Origin: CAZWRV01 sp964636325
GTDB taxonomy: Bacteria > Verrucomicrobiota > Lentisphaeria > Victivallales > GWF2-50-93
DNA length: 64,000 nucleotides
Assembly: GCA_964636325.1 (NCBI GenBank)
Contig: CAZWRV010000016.1
Span: forward strand, 17,330-81,329
Direction: 5' to 3'
Shown: piece after piece, positions 53,209-63,039 of the stretch
How positions within the stretch are numbered: the first letter of the stretch is position 1
Layout of the letters: each line of letters starts with the position of its first letter
Translations under genes and position numbers: made by a program
Notes under the pieces: model-generated
Told to the model about the DNA's origin: nothing
Seen by the model: only the letters and a program-made list of their open reading frames with translations
The model's database searches: none

Positions 53209-54285
53209 ATGAATTCACGGGAGCGTTTGGAAGCGGTGATCGACGGGAGGATGCCGGATCGGACGCCGGTGCTTGGGGGATGGATTTCCTGCGCGGAGCA
53301 TCTGATTGAACTTGCCGGGGCGAGCGCCGCGGAATACCGGGCGATACCGATGGCGGTGGCGCTCCGTGCGTACTATTCGCTTGGCGTTGACGCCGTGATC
53401 GGACTCATGACGCCGAAACTTGACGGCGACTACCGGATCGTGGACGAGCATTCGTATGCGAAGTCGGACAGGGGCGAGACGCTCGAGGAGTGCGTGGCGC
53501 GCATAGAGAAGATGCCCTCGGGTGCGGAGATCGAGCGCGAGTTCGAGCGTGTTGAGGAGCACGAGTATGCAAGGTTCCGTTCGGAGCTTGCGCAGATGCA
53601 GCGCTTCTGCGGGGACATCGTTTGGATGCCCGCGTTCTGGAACGCCGGCGCGAAGGTCACATGGTTCTTTGATTTCGGATACGAAAACTACTTCATGATC
53701 GTAGGGATTTATCCTGAAATCGCCTGCAAGCTGATGGAGATCGGCGGAGCGCGCGGCCGCTGCCAGTCGCGCCTGGTGGCCAGGGCGGTTAAGGAAGGGA
53801 TTTACCCGAAAGCGATGCTCTTCGGAGAGGACATCTGCACTCAGCGCGGACCGATGGTCTCGCCGGACTTCCTAAAGGAGTTCTATGCGCCGCAGCTCCG
53901 CCGCGGGATAGAGCCCCTGCTAGACGTCGGCTGCAGGCCGGTGTGGCACTGCGACGGGGATGTCAGACCGATCATGGACATGCTCATCGAATGCGGGGTC
54001 CAGGGATTCCAGGGCTTTCAGCCGGAATGCGGGCTGACCATAGACTACATCGTCCAAAAGCGCACCCGCGAAGGGAATCCACTGCTCATTTTCGGCCCCT
54101 TGTCCGTGACAACCGAGCTTCCGGTCTGCTCTCCCGAGGAGATCGCGGCCAAAGTGCGGCACGCCATAGATGTGTCGCGCGGCAAGGCCGACCTTGTCCT
54201 TTTCACGGCTAACACAATCAATCCTGACATTCCGCTGGAAAACGTCCGGGCCATGGTGGGTGCGGCGACCGGAAAAGGCCTGTAG
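53209..54285 (+). CDS. Uroporphyrinogen-decarboxylase-superfamily protein
   Basis: 358 residues; GGGAGGGAG lies 3-11 bases before the ATG. The opening NSRERLEAVIDGRMPDRTPV is diagnostic of the UroD/MtaA/CmuA superfamily, as are GEDICTQRGPMVSPDFLKEF and PVWHCDGDVRPIMDMLIECG. True HemE has different active-site loops, and this subgroup is widespread in anaerobes with many paralogues; some members move methyl groups to corrinoid or thiol acceptors. Function here not determinable. Cytoplasmic. The next gene on the same strand starts 100 bases downstream. Confidence 0.85.
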   Translation: MNSRERLEAVIDGRMPDRTPVLGGWISCAEHLIELAGASAAEYRAIPMAVALRAYYSLGVDAVIGLMTPKLDGDYRIVDEHSYAKSDRGETLEECVARIEKMPSGAEIEREFERVEEHEYARFRSELAQMQRFCGDIVWMPAFWNAGAKVTWFFDFGYENYFMIVGIYPEIACKLMEIGGARGRCQSRLVARAVKEGIYPKAMLFGEDICTQRGPMVSPDFLKEFYAPQLRRGIEPLLDVGCRPVWHCDGDVRPIMDMLIECGVQGFQGFQPECGLTIDYIVQKRTREGNPLLIFGPLSVTTELPVCSPEEIAAKVRHAIDVSRGKADLVLFTANTINPDIPLENVRAMVGAATGKGL

Positions 54286-54385
54286 TACGTTTCGGATCCG
54301 TTCAGTCTGCGGGATTTGCTTTTTACACGGCAGGATGCAGATTGTCCTTGCAGGAAGAAAATCGTATTCATACAGGCGGTGACCT

Positions 54386-56035
54386 ATGGAAGATAAGACA
54401 ACGGTCTCAGGCTATCTGTTGAAACGTCTTGAGGAGCTAGGAGTGCGGCACATCTTCGGGGTGCCCGGAGATTATGTGCTTGACTTCATGGACCGTATCC
54501 TGGAAAGCCCTCTGAAGCTTGTCGGCACCTGCAACGAGCTGAACGCGGGATATGCGGCGGACGGCTACGCCCGCGCAAACGGCATCGGGGCCGCGGTCGT
54601 GACATACGGCGTAGGCGGATTCAGCATATGCAACGCCATAGCGGGCGCCTACGCCGAGCAGGTTCCGGTCGTGCTGATCAGTGGCTCGCCGCACTCGTCC
54701 CAGCGGAAATCGCACAGGCTGGTACACCATCTCACGAAGGATTACTTCCTGCAGTATGACGTCTTCAGGAAGTTGACCGTTGACGCGGCGATGCTGACTG
54801 ATCCGGCGGCGGCTCCGGCGGAGATAGACAGGGTCTTGAAGAACTGCGTCTCGATGAAGCGGCCTGTCTATATTGAAATTCCCGCCGACATGGTTTCCGC
54901 GCCCTGTGCCGGGCCGCAGCCCTTAGATTTGAAGATTGACCATCATTCCGATCCGGATTTTCTGACGGAGGCCGTCAAGGAATGCGCGGAGTTGATCAAT
55001 GCGGCAGAAAGCCCTGTTGTCATCGCCGGAGTCGAACTTCACCGCTTCGGCCTCGCCGGTGCGGCGATGGCACTCATAGAGAAAATAGAGATACCATATG
55101 CGACGACCATCAACAGCAAGTCTGTCCTGCCCGAGCTGCATCCGCAGTTCATCGGAGTCTACCAGGGGGCGCTAAGCAGAAACTTCGTCCGGGAGCAGAT
55201 TGAGAAGTCCGACTGCGTCGTCGCCCTGGGGGTCTGGCTGAACGACTTCAATACCGGCGGATTCTCATCCAAGCTTGACGAGGGCAGGCTGATAAATGTC
55301 ACATCGGAATCGTTCAGAATCAAGCACCACGAATATCCGAATATCTGGCTGGGCGACTTCATCTGCGAGCTTGCCGGCGCGCTGAAGCCGAGAAGCTATA
55401 TCGCGTCGCATCCCCTGGCGCACCACTATCCTTCATGCGGCTACGATCCCGGCAAGGGCAGGGCCATCACCGCGAAGCGCTTCTACGAAAGGATCAACAG
55501 CTTCCTCAAGGACGATATGATCCTGCTGACCGAGACCGGCGACGCGATCTGCGCCGCTCCCGCCTTCTACATCCAGGAGCCGGACAATTTCATCGCGCAG
55601 GCCTACTACCTCTCGATCGGCTACTGCATACCCGCGGCCCTCGGAGTTTCCCTTGCCAGGCCTGACAAACGCGCAATCGTACTGGAAGGGGACGGCGCCT
55701 TCCAGATGACCGCCCAGGAGCTCTCGACGATCATCAGGAACAAATGCAACCCGGTGATTTTCCTTCTCAACAACAAGGGCTATGTCATAGAAAGGCTGAT
55801 CCACGACGGCCCCTACAACGACATACAGGAATGGAAATACCACAGGCTGCCTGAAGTCTTCGGCGGCGGCGCTCTCTCGTTCAATGTCAGGACCGAGGAC
55901 GAGCTTGAAGACGCACTACTCAAGGCGATGGCGGAGACCGCGAAAACCGTATTCGTCGAAGTCCACTTCGATCCTAGCGACTGCTCCGAGGCGCTCGCGG
56001 GCATCGCCGATAAAATCCGCTCGCTGTCGAAATGA
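54386..56035 (+). CDS. Thiamine-diphosphate-dependent decarboxylase (pyruvate/indolepyruvate type)
   Basis: 549 residues. Glu51 in GTCNELNAGYAADGYAR activates the cofactor; the adjacent pair His114-His115 (RLVHHLTKDYF) is the hallmark of pyruvate and indolepyruvate decarboxylases; the cofactor-binding GDGAFQMTAQELS ... NNKGYVIE motif is near 435-466. All three domains and the usual length are present. It converts a 2-oxo acid to the aldehyde; whether the substrate is pyruvate, indolepyruvate or another cannot be read. AGGCGGTG precedes the ATG. With the [FeFe] hydrogenase it points to fermentative metabolism. Confidence 0.92.
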   Translation: MEDKTTVSGYLLKRLEELGVRHIFGVPGDYVLDFMDRILESPLKLVGTCNELNAGYAADGYARANGIGAAVVTYGVGGFSICNAIAGAYAEQVPVVLISGSPHSSQRKSHRLVHHLTKDYFLQYDVFRKLTVDAAMLTDPAAAPAEIDRVLKNCVSMKRPVYIEIPADMVSAPCAGPQPLDLKIDHHSDPDFLTEAVKECAELINAAESPVVIAGVELHRFGLAGAAMALIEKIEIPYATTINSKSVLPELHPQFIGVYQGALSRNFVREQIEKSDCVVALGVWLNDFNTGGFSSKLDEGRLINVTSESFRIKHHEYPNIWLGDFICELAGALKPRSYIASHPLAHHYPSCGYDPGKGRAITAKRFYERINSFLKDDMILLTETGDAICAAPAFYIQEPDNFIAQAYYLSIGYCIPAALGVSLARPDKRAIVLEGDGAFQMTAQELSTIIRNKCNPVIFLLNNKGYVIERLIHDGPYNDIQEWKYHRLPEVFGGGALSFNVRTEDELEDALLKAMAETAKTVFVEVHFDPSDCSEALAGIADKIRSLSK

Positions 56036-56070
56036 ATGCTGGAAAATGACATAGGCATAAAGGTGGTGTT

Positions 56071-58536
56071 ATGGTGAGGCTGGTTGAATATCCTGTCTTT
56101 CATGCAGGAAGAAGGAGGCTGCTGCATCCTGACCTTGGCAGGGAGATCTATTCGCAGACGGCGGTCTGCTACCTGCGCTTCCTATGCAAGGTGAAGGTTG
56201 ACCATCTGATACTTCCGATCGAGAACGTGTCGGCGAATTCGGGGCGCTGGGTTCCGTCCGTGCCGACCCATCCTGCCCATCTTGTCGTCTCACTCCTGGA
56301 CGAGAAGAGCTGTTCCTGGAAGGCCGTGAAGGAGGTGACATTTCCGCGGAATGCGAAGTTCGCAGGCGAGGGGCTCACGCAGGATATGCCGATAGAGGAA
56401 ATGAACGAGTTCTTCAGAAAGGCCGTGGAAGAACAGCCCCGTCATCTGATTGAGCTCGGCGGCCTGGAGACGGACTGCCTGAAGGTCGAATGCGACCGAG
56501 AATATCCGGTCTGGCCCAACCATGGCGAAGTCAACGGCGGCCCGTTCAATGTCCCGTTCGGACTGCTGAGGAACCTCAGCGCCCACGGCAAGGAACTTGG
56601 AAAGCCCAGTTCTCCCATATACCGCAGGAAGCTTGAGAAGCTTCTGTTTGCGCCCTCCGCCCCGGCGGGCATGAAGGTCGGGACGAAGAACCCGATGGAG
56701 CTTGTTTTCATAGGGAAAAAGCTCTCAATCGGATTCTCTCTGATCAGGCCGATGATAACACATCTCGGCTGGAACTGCTTCGGAGAAGAAAATTCCTTAT
56801 GCTCCCGCCTGCTTTTCAGGGGGGACGCCGGCAACGGCCCTCACTATATCGCCGCAGACGGGAATTACAGCTCGCAGAACATGACCGGGAAGGTGTCGGT
56901 CGAGGGAAACAAGGTCCGGTATCTGGATGTAGAAACGGGCTGCGGAATCAGGATCAACGCTCTGTTCACGGTCGATGCTGAATCCGTGACGATGGAGCTT
57001 GAGCAGGATGCCGTCCGCGATATTCCGGTCATAGAGGGGGATGCCTGGCGCCTTTTTTGGAAGATGCGTGCCGGAATGACCGGCGTTGCCGGGGTTCCGG
57101 CGGCGAAGGAAGGGCGCAACGGATTCGTTGACCTTCCAGCTCTCATCGCGGCGGACGAAGGCGGCTGCCTTTCTGTCAGGCTGCTTGAAGGGCAGGGGGC
57201 CTTCTTTGCTGAAAGCTCCCGAGAGCAGGAGCTTCGTTATTCCGGATTCGTCGTTGCCAGGCCTGACACAGCCGATGCGCCGCTTGTGGTTCAGAAGGGT
57301 GTTTCAAGGGCGGTTTTCGAGCTGAGGCCGTGCAACCTCCTGCCGGCAACGGAACGGAAGGAGGTTTCGAAGGGGCTGAGGAAGAGCTGGGCGGCGGGAT
57401 TTTCAGCGTTCCGGCCCGAGTTCGGTGGCTTTTCGAACAATGCGATATCGACGAACTGCCATGTGAACCAATGGGTGGCGTTCGACTTTGCGGCCTTCAC
57501 TGCCAAGGCCGCCAACGGCATGGATCCGGTCGATCTTGTGAAATTTTCAATCGGCAGGGCCCTGATGGACGGCGGCGGCTACGGCTACCACCGCGGCCTT
57601 TACATGGACTCCGATCCGATTCTTCTTTCAGGGGCGGGCAGGATCTTCCAGCTCACCGGCGACAGGAAATGGATTGCCGATGTCGCGCCCGGTATAAGCG
57701 CCGCAGCACAGAGGATCATCGGGAACTTCGACAGGCACGAAGGCATGATCGTCTGCAGGGCGCTTTCAGGGAATTCCGGCTCCTTCCGCTGGAGCTCGAA
57801 CGCAATGGACGTGGTCGGCTTCGGCCATGTCGACGCCTATGTCAACGCCTGGTCCTTCCGCGCGATGAAGAACGCCGCAGCCCTCTTGAGGGTGGCCGGA
57901 AACAGCCCCCTCTCAGAAAAATGCGCCGATGTGGCGTCCGAGCTATCTGCGAACTATGCGAAACAGCTAGTCAATAATGAGACAGGATGGGTCTCGGGCT
58001 GGAAGAGCAGGGACGGCCGGCTCCACGACTTCGGGTTCATATGGGTGAACGCCGTGGCATGCGCCTTCGGCGTGATGGATCGGAAGGACACTCGACGTGC
58101 CCTAGCCGGCCTGGAGACGGCGCGCAGAAAACTCATCCCTGAGTCGGGTTATCTCGGATTGCCGCATAATCTCATCCCGATCAATGAATCCGACCATATG
58201 CTTCCGCGGATAAGCAGGAATTACATGCTCATGCCCGCATTTGAAAATTACACGGACGGCGCATTGTGTCCCTGCATGGCTGGATATTACATCAGGGCGC
58301 TTGCGTCGAACGGCTTCAAGCGCGAGGCCGGAAAGCTGGCGGCCAGCCTTGAGCAGGGGTTCGCCGACGGCAAGTTCCATGGGCCGATAGGCACAGGCAG
58401 GGAATTCATGACATGGACGGGCGCAGAATCAGGATACGAGGGGACCTTCGGACCAAGCTCAGGTCCGCTATATGCGATTGCTGTGTGGCGCGGGATAATA
58501 AGGCCGCCCGATCCAGAATGGTGGCCTGCCGCCTGA
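56071..58536 (+). CDS. Cytoplasmic alpha/alpha-barrel glycosidase-like protein, family unknown
   Basis: 821 residues, no signal peptide. AGGTGGTG lies 3-10 bases before the ATG, 35 bases after the decarboxylase gene, so they may share a transcript. The N-terminal half (about 1-430) is beta-rich; the C-terminal half (about 440-815) has helical repeats with conserved aromatic and acidic residues (GGYGYHRGLYMDSDPILLSG, AMDVVGFGHVDAYVNAWSFR, HDFGFIWVNAVACAFGVMDR, MTWTGAESGYEGTFGPSSG). A beta-sandwich followed by an (alpha/alpha)6 barrel is the plan of GH15, GH65, GH94 and similar families; I cannot assign one. Confidence 0.75.
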   Translation: MVRLVEYPVFHAGRRRLLHPDLGREIYSQTAVCYLRFLCKVKVDHLILPIENVSANSGRWVPSVPTHPAHLVVSLLDEKSCSWKAVKEVTFPRNAKFAGEGLTQDMPIEEMNEFFRKAVEEQPRHLIELGGLETDCLKVECDREYPVWPNHGEVNGGPFNVPFGLLRNLSAHGKELGKPSSPIYRRKLEKLLFAPSAPAGMKVGTKNPMELVFIGKKLSIGFSLIRPMITHLGWNCFGEENSLCSRLLFRGDAGNGPHYIAADGNYSSQNMTGKVSVEGNKVRYLDVETGCGIRINALFTVDAESVTMELEQDAVRDIPVIEGDAWRLFWKMRAGMTGVAGVPAAKEGRNGFVDLPALIAADEGGCLSVRLLEGQGAFFAESSREQELRYSGFVVARPDTADAPLVVQKGVSRAVFELRPCNLLPATERKEVSKGLRKSWAAGFSAFRPEFGGFSNNAISTNCHVNQWVAFDFAAFTAKAANGMDPVDLVKFSIGRALMDGGGYGYHRGLYMDSDPILLSGAGRIFQLTGDRKWIADVAPGISAAAQRIIGNFDRHEGMIVCRALSGNSGSFRWSSNAMDVVGFGHVDAYVNAWSFRAMKNAAALLRVAGNSPLSEKCADVASELSANYAKQLVNNETGWVSGWKSRDGRLHDFGFIWVNAVACAFGVMDRKDTRRALAGLETARRKLIPESGYLGLPHNLIPINESDHMLPRISRNYMLMPAFENYTDGALCPCMAGYYIRALASNGFKREAGKLAASLEQGFADGKFHGPIGTGREFMTWTGAESGYEGTFGPSSGPLYAIAVWRGIIRPPDPEWWPAA

Positions 58537-58736
58537 AGAATATTCTGTGAGTCTGCATCTATCATCGCGTATGGTGAAAATCAAAAAATCCTATCAGTGA
58601 CCGTCGCTCTTCCGGCGCGGGCGACACCGTGCAGGCATTCATTGAATTGTAATAAGCTGCAAAAGAGTAAGATTTATCTTGTTTCAGCGTTTGTATTATA
58701 GGAATTGCTGGAGCAGACAAAGGAGGAAGGGCTTAT

Positions 58737-61361
58737 ATGAAAATGCACATGTGCGGAATACATTCTTTATATATTGCGATGCTGCTGGTATCCGGTTCAC
58801 CGGCGTTGTTTTCCGCGGAATACCAGCTTTATCTGACCGACGGAAGCATTGAAACCTGGGTCGACACCGAGGCATATAATCCCAGGGGGATATTCTACAA
58901 TGGCGCCGTCTACAAGATAAGCCGCTACCAGGACGGCGACTGGTACAAGATTGCGACGCGCAGGCTCGAGTTCAATCATAGGGACAAGCCGGGCTTCGGC
59001 AATTTCACCAAGCACATGAACTGCAGCAGGATCTTCCCCGACTGCAACAATTACCGCGGCTACTGCGTGGCGCCTCTTGTCTATGACGGAAGGCTTTTCG
59101 TATTCTATGACATCGAAGGATATGGACAGAACTCCATATACTGCAAGACAAGCTTGAACCCCGCGGAAAAGTATCTTCCCGAGGACGGATGGGGCGACAA
59201 GGTGCTGGGCCAGAGAAAGAATCCCCAGATGCCCTTCACCGCATATGTCGCCCAGGACAGCATTTTTCTGATCTATCTCGACCAGGCAGCTTCAGGATCA
59301 TATCTCCTGGGTGCAAGATCATACGGCCCGGATCGTGTGTGGCAGGACATCGCTGTGCCGTCCGCCGACGGTTCCGCCTTCATTAAGCAGAATGAAAAGC
59401 CGAACTGGATGGACTCGAAGACGGTGATTGACGATGAAGGCAGAGAGGTTCCGGTTTTCGGAATCTACTGCTACAACTCCGATTCGAAGCGGGACGTCTT
59501 CCGCCTTTACAAGATTGTCGACGGCAAGGCATACGCGGTTCACGAGGAAACCGACATCAGCACTCCCAACGGCGGTTTCCACATCCTCGAAACAGGCACC
59601 TGCGGTATGCCGTCTGGAAACTCGGTCAGCGTAGTCGTCCCCCAGGATGATCCCGACAACACAAAGGCCAGCATAGTCAGAAGATACCAGTTCAAGATAG
59701 GCAAGGGCACAAAAAAACTCGAACCGCAGGGGCTTGAACATATGACATTCAACAACCAGACCCGATACCGCACGGTCTGCCCGGTCATATATTACGCGCA
59801 AGCCGAGGACAGCGTTGCGAACCTTCAGCAGTTCTTCTCGCTTGTGGTAACGTATGCGGGCGTAACCATTTTTACCGACGACATCAGGGCGGTCACGTTC
59901 AAGAACGAGTTCTTCAGATACAAGGACGTCAGCAGGACGCTCGACTCGGCGATTGAGGAGGACGGCGACTTGCTCTGGAGCATGATCGGGGCGATAGAAG
60001 GCGTTCCCCCATTTCAAGACGAGGAAGGCTGGATTTCCACGGTCGGCTATCTGCAGTCGCAGGAGAAAACTCTGTCCACCACGCAGACGTTCGGCGGATC
60101 GTGGTACATGGGCTTCACCGGAGGAAAGGAGGACGTCGTTTCCGCCGGGGCGTCATACACCTGGGGATTCAAGGAAATCAAGGACTTCACCGCCGCGGTC
60201 AAGAAGGACATCGAGTTCCAGTTCGCAAACATCCAGGAAAACGGCAAAGGCGAATACGGATGGCTGCTGTTTTCAAAGCCCAAGTGGAAATGGGACTGGT
60301 ATGACAGGATCTCGCCCGATGGAAGCACCGTCCTCCAGAAGGACATCGTCTTCGGATACGTGGACAGCATTATCATCGAGGCTGAAGATTACAAGCTTAA
60401 GGATCCTCCGAATGGGATGCGCAAGAGGCCGGACAGCTCCGAGTTCAAGGAGTGGGATCACCGCAAAATGAGCATACAGGAGGATCTCAGCGATTCGAAG
60501 ATCTCCGGCGGAGACATAAACACCATCATGTATTCCTCGAAAGGCAGCAGGGGGAAATCCGAATTCTCGCAGGCCGAAAGCAACTCCGCGGAGAAGATCA
60601 ACTCCTGGGGCGTGAAGCTGGAAATCAAGCTGGGGAAGGAAAAGGTTTTCGAGCTGGCCAGCGCTTCCGAAGTCAACTGGGAGCTGTCTTCGAAGACAAG
60701 CACCGCGGTTACCAAGACCATGACTGCGGCGATCGAATATGCGGGCGACAAGACCGGAAGGATGATGAAGGTCAAGCCTTACTGGCTGAAGGCGCCGGAC
60801 AAGGGCAAGGCGGACTGGTGCCCAGACTCTTTCAGCGGAGACAAGCCTTGGTGTATAACCTGGCGGGTCTTCTCATACCTCCCGTCCGGGGCGGGAATCG
60901 AGAACGCGCCGAACAGGATCGGCAGGAAGGGCGCCGCCGGAATAGTCACCACCTCCAACAGGGTCAGGAGCTCAACGGCCTCCGACGGCTATTCGGCGTA
61001 TGTCGCGATATACAGCGTCGACCGGAGGGGCCGCATATCAGCCCCGGCGTATCTGAGCCGCGGAGACGACAACTATCTGCTGCTCGGCACCCTGAGCATG
61101 GACACCGGCGCCGACTCCTGCCTTCTTTGGCTCAAGCTCGACGACGGGACGCTCACGGTGGACGAAATCGTCGACTGCGCGGTGGTTTCTTCAACCGACA
61201 TTCAGGGGCTTGCGCTCGACGAGGACCATGAATACCTCACGGCCGGTCTCTTCGTATGGGCCGACGACTCCTTCAGGGATTCCCTGGCGGTCCGCCAGAT
61301 CTCCACCGGCGACATCAGCGTCCATTCGATAGACGCCGGCGGTAAGCTTATAAAATCCTAA
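58737..61361 (+). CDS. Large exported protein, propeller-like N-terminus and aerolysin-like amphipathic segments
   Basis: 874 residues as encoded, with a signal peptide (about 1-27) and AAGGAGG upstream of the ATG. Residues 30-400 have repeated YVAPLVYDGRLFVFYD / QDSIFLIYLDQAASGSYLLG type strands, like a beta-propeller. Residues 470-700 contain long amphipathic Ser/Thr-rich strands (AGASYTWGFKEIKDFTAAVK, SWGVKLEIKLGKEKVFELAS, WELSSKTSTAVTKTMTAAIE) that resemble the membrane-insertion region of aerolysin-type pore formers; this is a pattern call, not a match. The frame stops at 61361, but an FG-GAP-repeat tail follows in another frame, so the natural protein was probably about 1070 residues. 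Confidence 0.7.
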   Translation: MKMHMCGIHSLYIAMLLVSGSPALFSAEYQLYLTDGSIETWVDTEAYNPRGIFYNGAVYKISRYQDGDWYKIATRRLEFNHRDKPGFGNFTKHMNCSRIFPDCNNYRGYCVAPLVYDGRLFVFYDIEGYGQNSIYCKTSLNPAEKYLPEDGWGDKVLGQRKNPQMPFTAYVAQDSIFLIYLDQAASGSYLLGARSYGPDRVWQDIAVPSADGSAFIKQNEKPNWMDSKTVIDDEGREVPVFGIYCYNSDSKRDVFRLYKIVDGKAYAVHEETDISTPNGGFHILETGTCGMPSGNSVSVVVPQDDPDNTKASIVRRYQFKIGKGTKKLEPQGLEHMTFNNQTRYRTVCPVIYYAQAEDSVANLQQFFSLVVTYAGVTIFTDDIRAVTFKNEFFRYKDVSRTLDSAIEEDGDLLWSMIGAIEGVPPFQDEEGWISTVGYLQSQEKTLSTTQTFGGSWYMGFTGGKEDVVSAGASYTWGFKEIKDFTAAVKKDIEFQFANIQENGKGEYGWLLFSKPKWKWDWYDRISPDGSTVLQKDIVFGYVDSIIIEAEDYKLKDPPNGMRKRPDSSEFKEWDHRKMSIQEDLSDSKISGGDINTIMYSSKGSRGKSEFSQAESNSAEKINSWGVKLEIKLGKEKVFELASASEVNWELSSKTSTAVTKTMTAAIEYAGDKTGRMMKVKPYWLKAPDKGKADWCPDSFSGDKPWCITWRVFSYLPSGAGIENAPNRIGRKGAAGIVTTSNRVRSSTASDGYSAYVAIYSVDRRGRISAPAYLSRGDDNYLLLGTLSMDTGADSCLLWLKLDDGTLTVDEIVDCAVVSSTDIQGLALDEDHEYLTAGLFVWADDSFRDSLAVRQISTGDISVHSIDAGGKLIKS

Positions 61362-61959
61362 TCCGATACTGAAGGATCAGGGGCAGGCATTGGACTTTGT
61401 CGGCAGAGGCGACTTCAACGGCGACTGCATCGACGACATGCTCGTCAAGAACTTCGAGACCGGCGAAATGCAGATGATCCTCTTCAAAGCGCCTGAGGAG
61501 GAAAGCATAGTAGGAAGCGCAAGCAAGATCCTCGAAACCATTACGATAGACGGAACGGCCTATTCGAACAAGGACTTCGACTTCGTAGGCGTCGGCGATT
61601 TCAACGCGGACTGAATGGATGACATCATGGTCGCCTTCAATGAGCAGGGTGCAGTCATGCTCGCCCCGGTCCTGATGAGCGGCGCGGACGTAATCAGGGC
61701 CGGCTTCATCAAAAAGATGCCGGCCCTCGAAGAGCCTTCAACGGTCTGCGACATCGCCGACTATAACGCCGACGGTTTCTCCGACGTACTCTTCAAGCAT
61801 GTCTCCGTCGACAGGAAAGGCCGCCAGACAATCGCGATGAAGCTTGCTTATCTCACGTCTGACGGCAAAAAAGCTTCACCGGCCTTCACCGCAAAAGTCA
61901 AGCGGATCATCAAGCTCAAAATGGATGTCGAAGGGGAGGAGATAGTCGACAGCGACTGA
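61354..61959 (+). pseudogene. Detached FG-GAP-repeat tail of the preceding gene
   Basis: In a frame shifted by one base relative to the 874-residue protein, the sequence reads NPNPILKDQGQALDFVGRGD and on through three calcium-loop-like FG-GAP repeats: DFNGDCIDDM, DFNAD-stop-MDDIM and DYNADGFSDVL. Dropping one A from the run at 61352-61355 joins it to the upstream frame. A second fault is TGA at 61612-61614, at the place where the other repeats have Cys or Gly, with the same frame open on both sides. The tail ends at 61959 and is followed by a terminator hairpin, which supports its being the natural end of the gene. Confidence 0.7.
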
Positions 61960-61978
61960 AAATATGCGGAGGACAATA

Positions 61979-62008
61979 TTTTGCGAGACGCAAAAAATTT
62001 TTGATTTT
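61979..62008 (+). terminator. Rho-independent terminator after the FG-GAP tail
   Basis: TTTTGCG-AGA-CGCAAAA (61979-61995) followed by AATTTTTGATTTTT. It lies 20 bases after the last stop of the FG-GAP frame. Confidence 0.7.
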
Positions 62009-62032
62009 TCTGATGAGACAATTCCCAAATGC

Positions 62033-62051
62033 GGTTGAGCACTGCTCAACC
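62033..62051. repeat. GGTTGAGC hairpin, copy of the repeat at 63859-63877
   Basis: GGTTGAGCA-C-TGCTCAACC is a perfect palindrome with one central base. It is followed by GAGGGCGAAGCCGAGCTGAG (62090-62109), which recurs with changes at 63834-63855. Confidence 0.7.
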
Positions 62052-62154
62052 CTGCGCAGCTTGTGAATGTTCTGCGCTCTGAGGGCGAAGCCGAGCTGAG
62101 CCGTCTTCTGAGTTTTGAAATCGGCCCGAATATCTACGGAGAAGGGCGGGGGAG

Positions 62155-63039
62155 TCATTCCACGTTCTGGATCTGTTCGCGGATCTTCTCCAGCTCGGTC
62201 TTGAACTCGATGACGATGGGTGTGATTTCGATTCCGGCGGCCTTGTTGCCGAGCGTGGTTATCTCCCGGAACATCTCCTGGACGAGGAAGTCGAGGCTTC
62301 TGCCCACCGGGCTTTTCTTCTCCTTCATGAACGCGTCGGCCTGGGCGATGTGGCTTGCGAGCCGCGTGAGCTCCTCGCTGATGTCGGACCTGTCGCAGAA
62401 GATTGCGACTTCCTTGAGCATCCTGTCGTCGTCGGACTTGATGTCCAGCCCCGATGCCTGGAGCCGCTTCAGGAGTTGTTCCTTCTGGTGCAGCGGAACC
62501 TTGGCGGCGAGGGGGCTTATCCTTTCGAGCATTTCCTTGAGCGAGGAAAACCGCCTGTGGAGATCCTTCTCCAGCGCCGTTCCCTCGGACCACCTCATCT
62601 CGTCGAGGTTGTCCATCGCCAGTTCTAGAACCTCCTTCAAAGTCTGCAGCTCGTCGTCCTCGAGCAGATCGGGATATTCGTATTCCACCACGCCCGGAAG
62701 GGCAAGCAGCTCGGCCAGATCGACGTCCGCCCTGACCTCGTTCCTTTCCGCTACGGCGCGGAGCTTCTTCAGATAGACGTTGAGGACGGATTCGTTAACC
62801 TTGACCGAGCCGGAGGGCGAGCTGCCTGAGAAGCTTACGGCCAGCCGGACCGAAATTGTTCCCCGCGAAATCCGGCTGGAGAGGGTTTCGCGGATGAACG
62901 GTTCGAGCGATGTGAGCTCCCTCGGAAGGATGGGCCGGATTTCGAGCTGCTTCTTGTTGACCGAACTTATCTCCGCCTGGTAGACCACGCCCGTTGGGGA
63001 CTGCATCGCGGCCTTGCCGAATCCGGTCATGCTTTTCAT
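62155..63039 (-). CDS. yicC: YicC-family endoribonuclease
   Basis: 294 residues from ATG 63039; longer upstream frames are artefacts, and GGAGAAGG lies 3-10 bases before this ATG. The opening MKSMTGFGKA is the family's signature, and the C-terminal block (LDFLVQEMFREITTLGNKAA ... EFKTELEKIREQIQNVE) is complete. YicC proteins are oligomeric endoribonucleases involved in RNA turnover. The start overlaps the stop of the lipoprotein gene upstream (ATGA), so translation is coupled. Confidence 0.95.
   Translation of the reverse strand: MKSMTGFGKAAMQSPTGVVYQAEISSVNKKQLEIRPILPRELTSLEPFIRETLSSRISRGTISVRLAVSFSGSSPSGSVKVNESVLNVYLKKLRAVAERNEVRADVDLAELLALPGVVEYEYPDLLEDDELQTLKEVLELAMDNLDEMRWSEGTALEKDLHRRFSSLKEMLERISPLAAKVPLHQKEQLLKRLQASGLDIKSDDDRMLKEVAIFCDRSDISEELTRLASHIAQADAFMKEKKSPVGRSLDFLVQEMFREITTLGNKAAGIEITPIVIEFKTELEKIREQIQNVE

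Noticed and set aside
61612..61660. Selenocysteine insertion element after the TGA
   Set aside because: No stem with an apical GGTC loop at the required distance could be drawn; kept only as a remote option.
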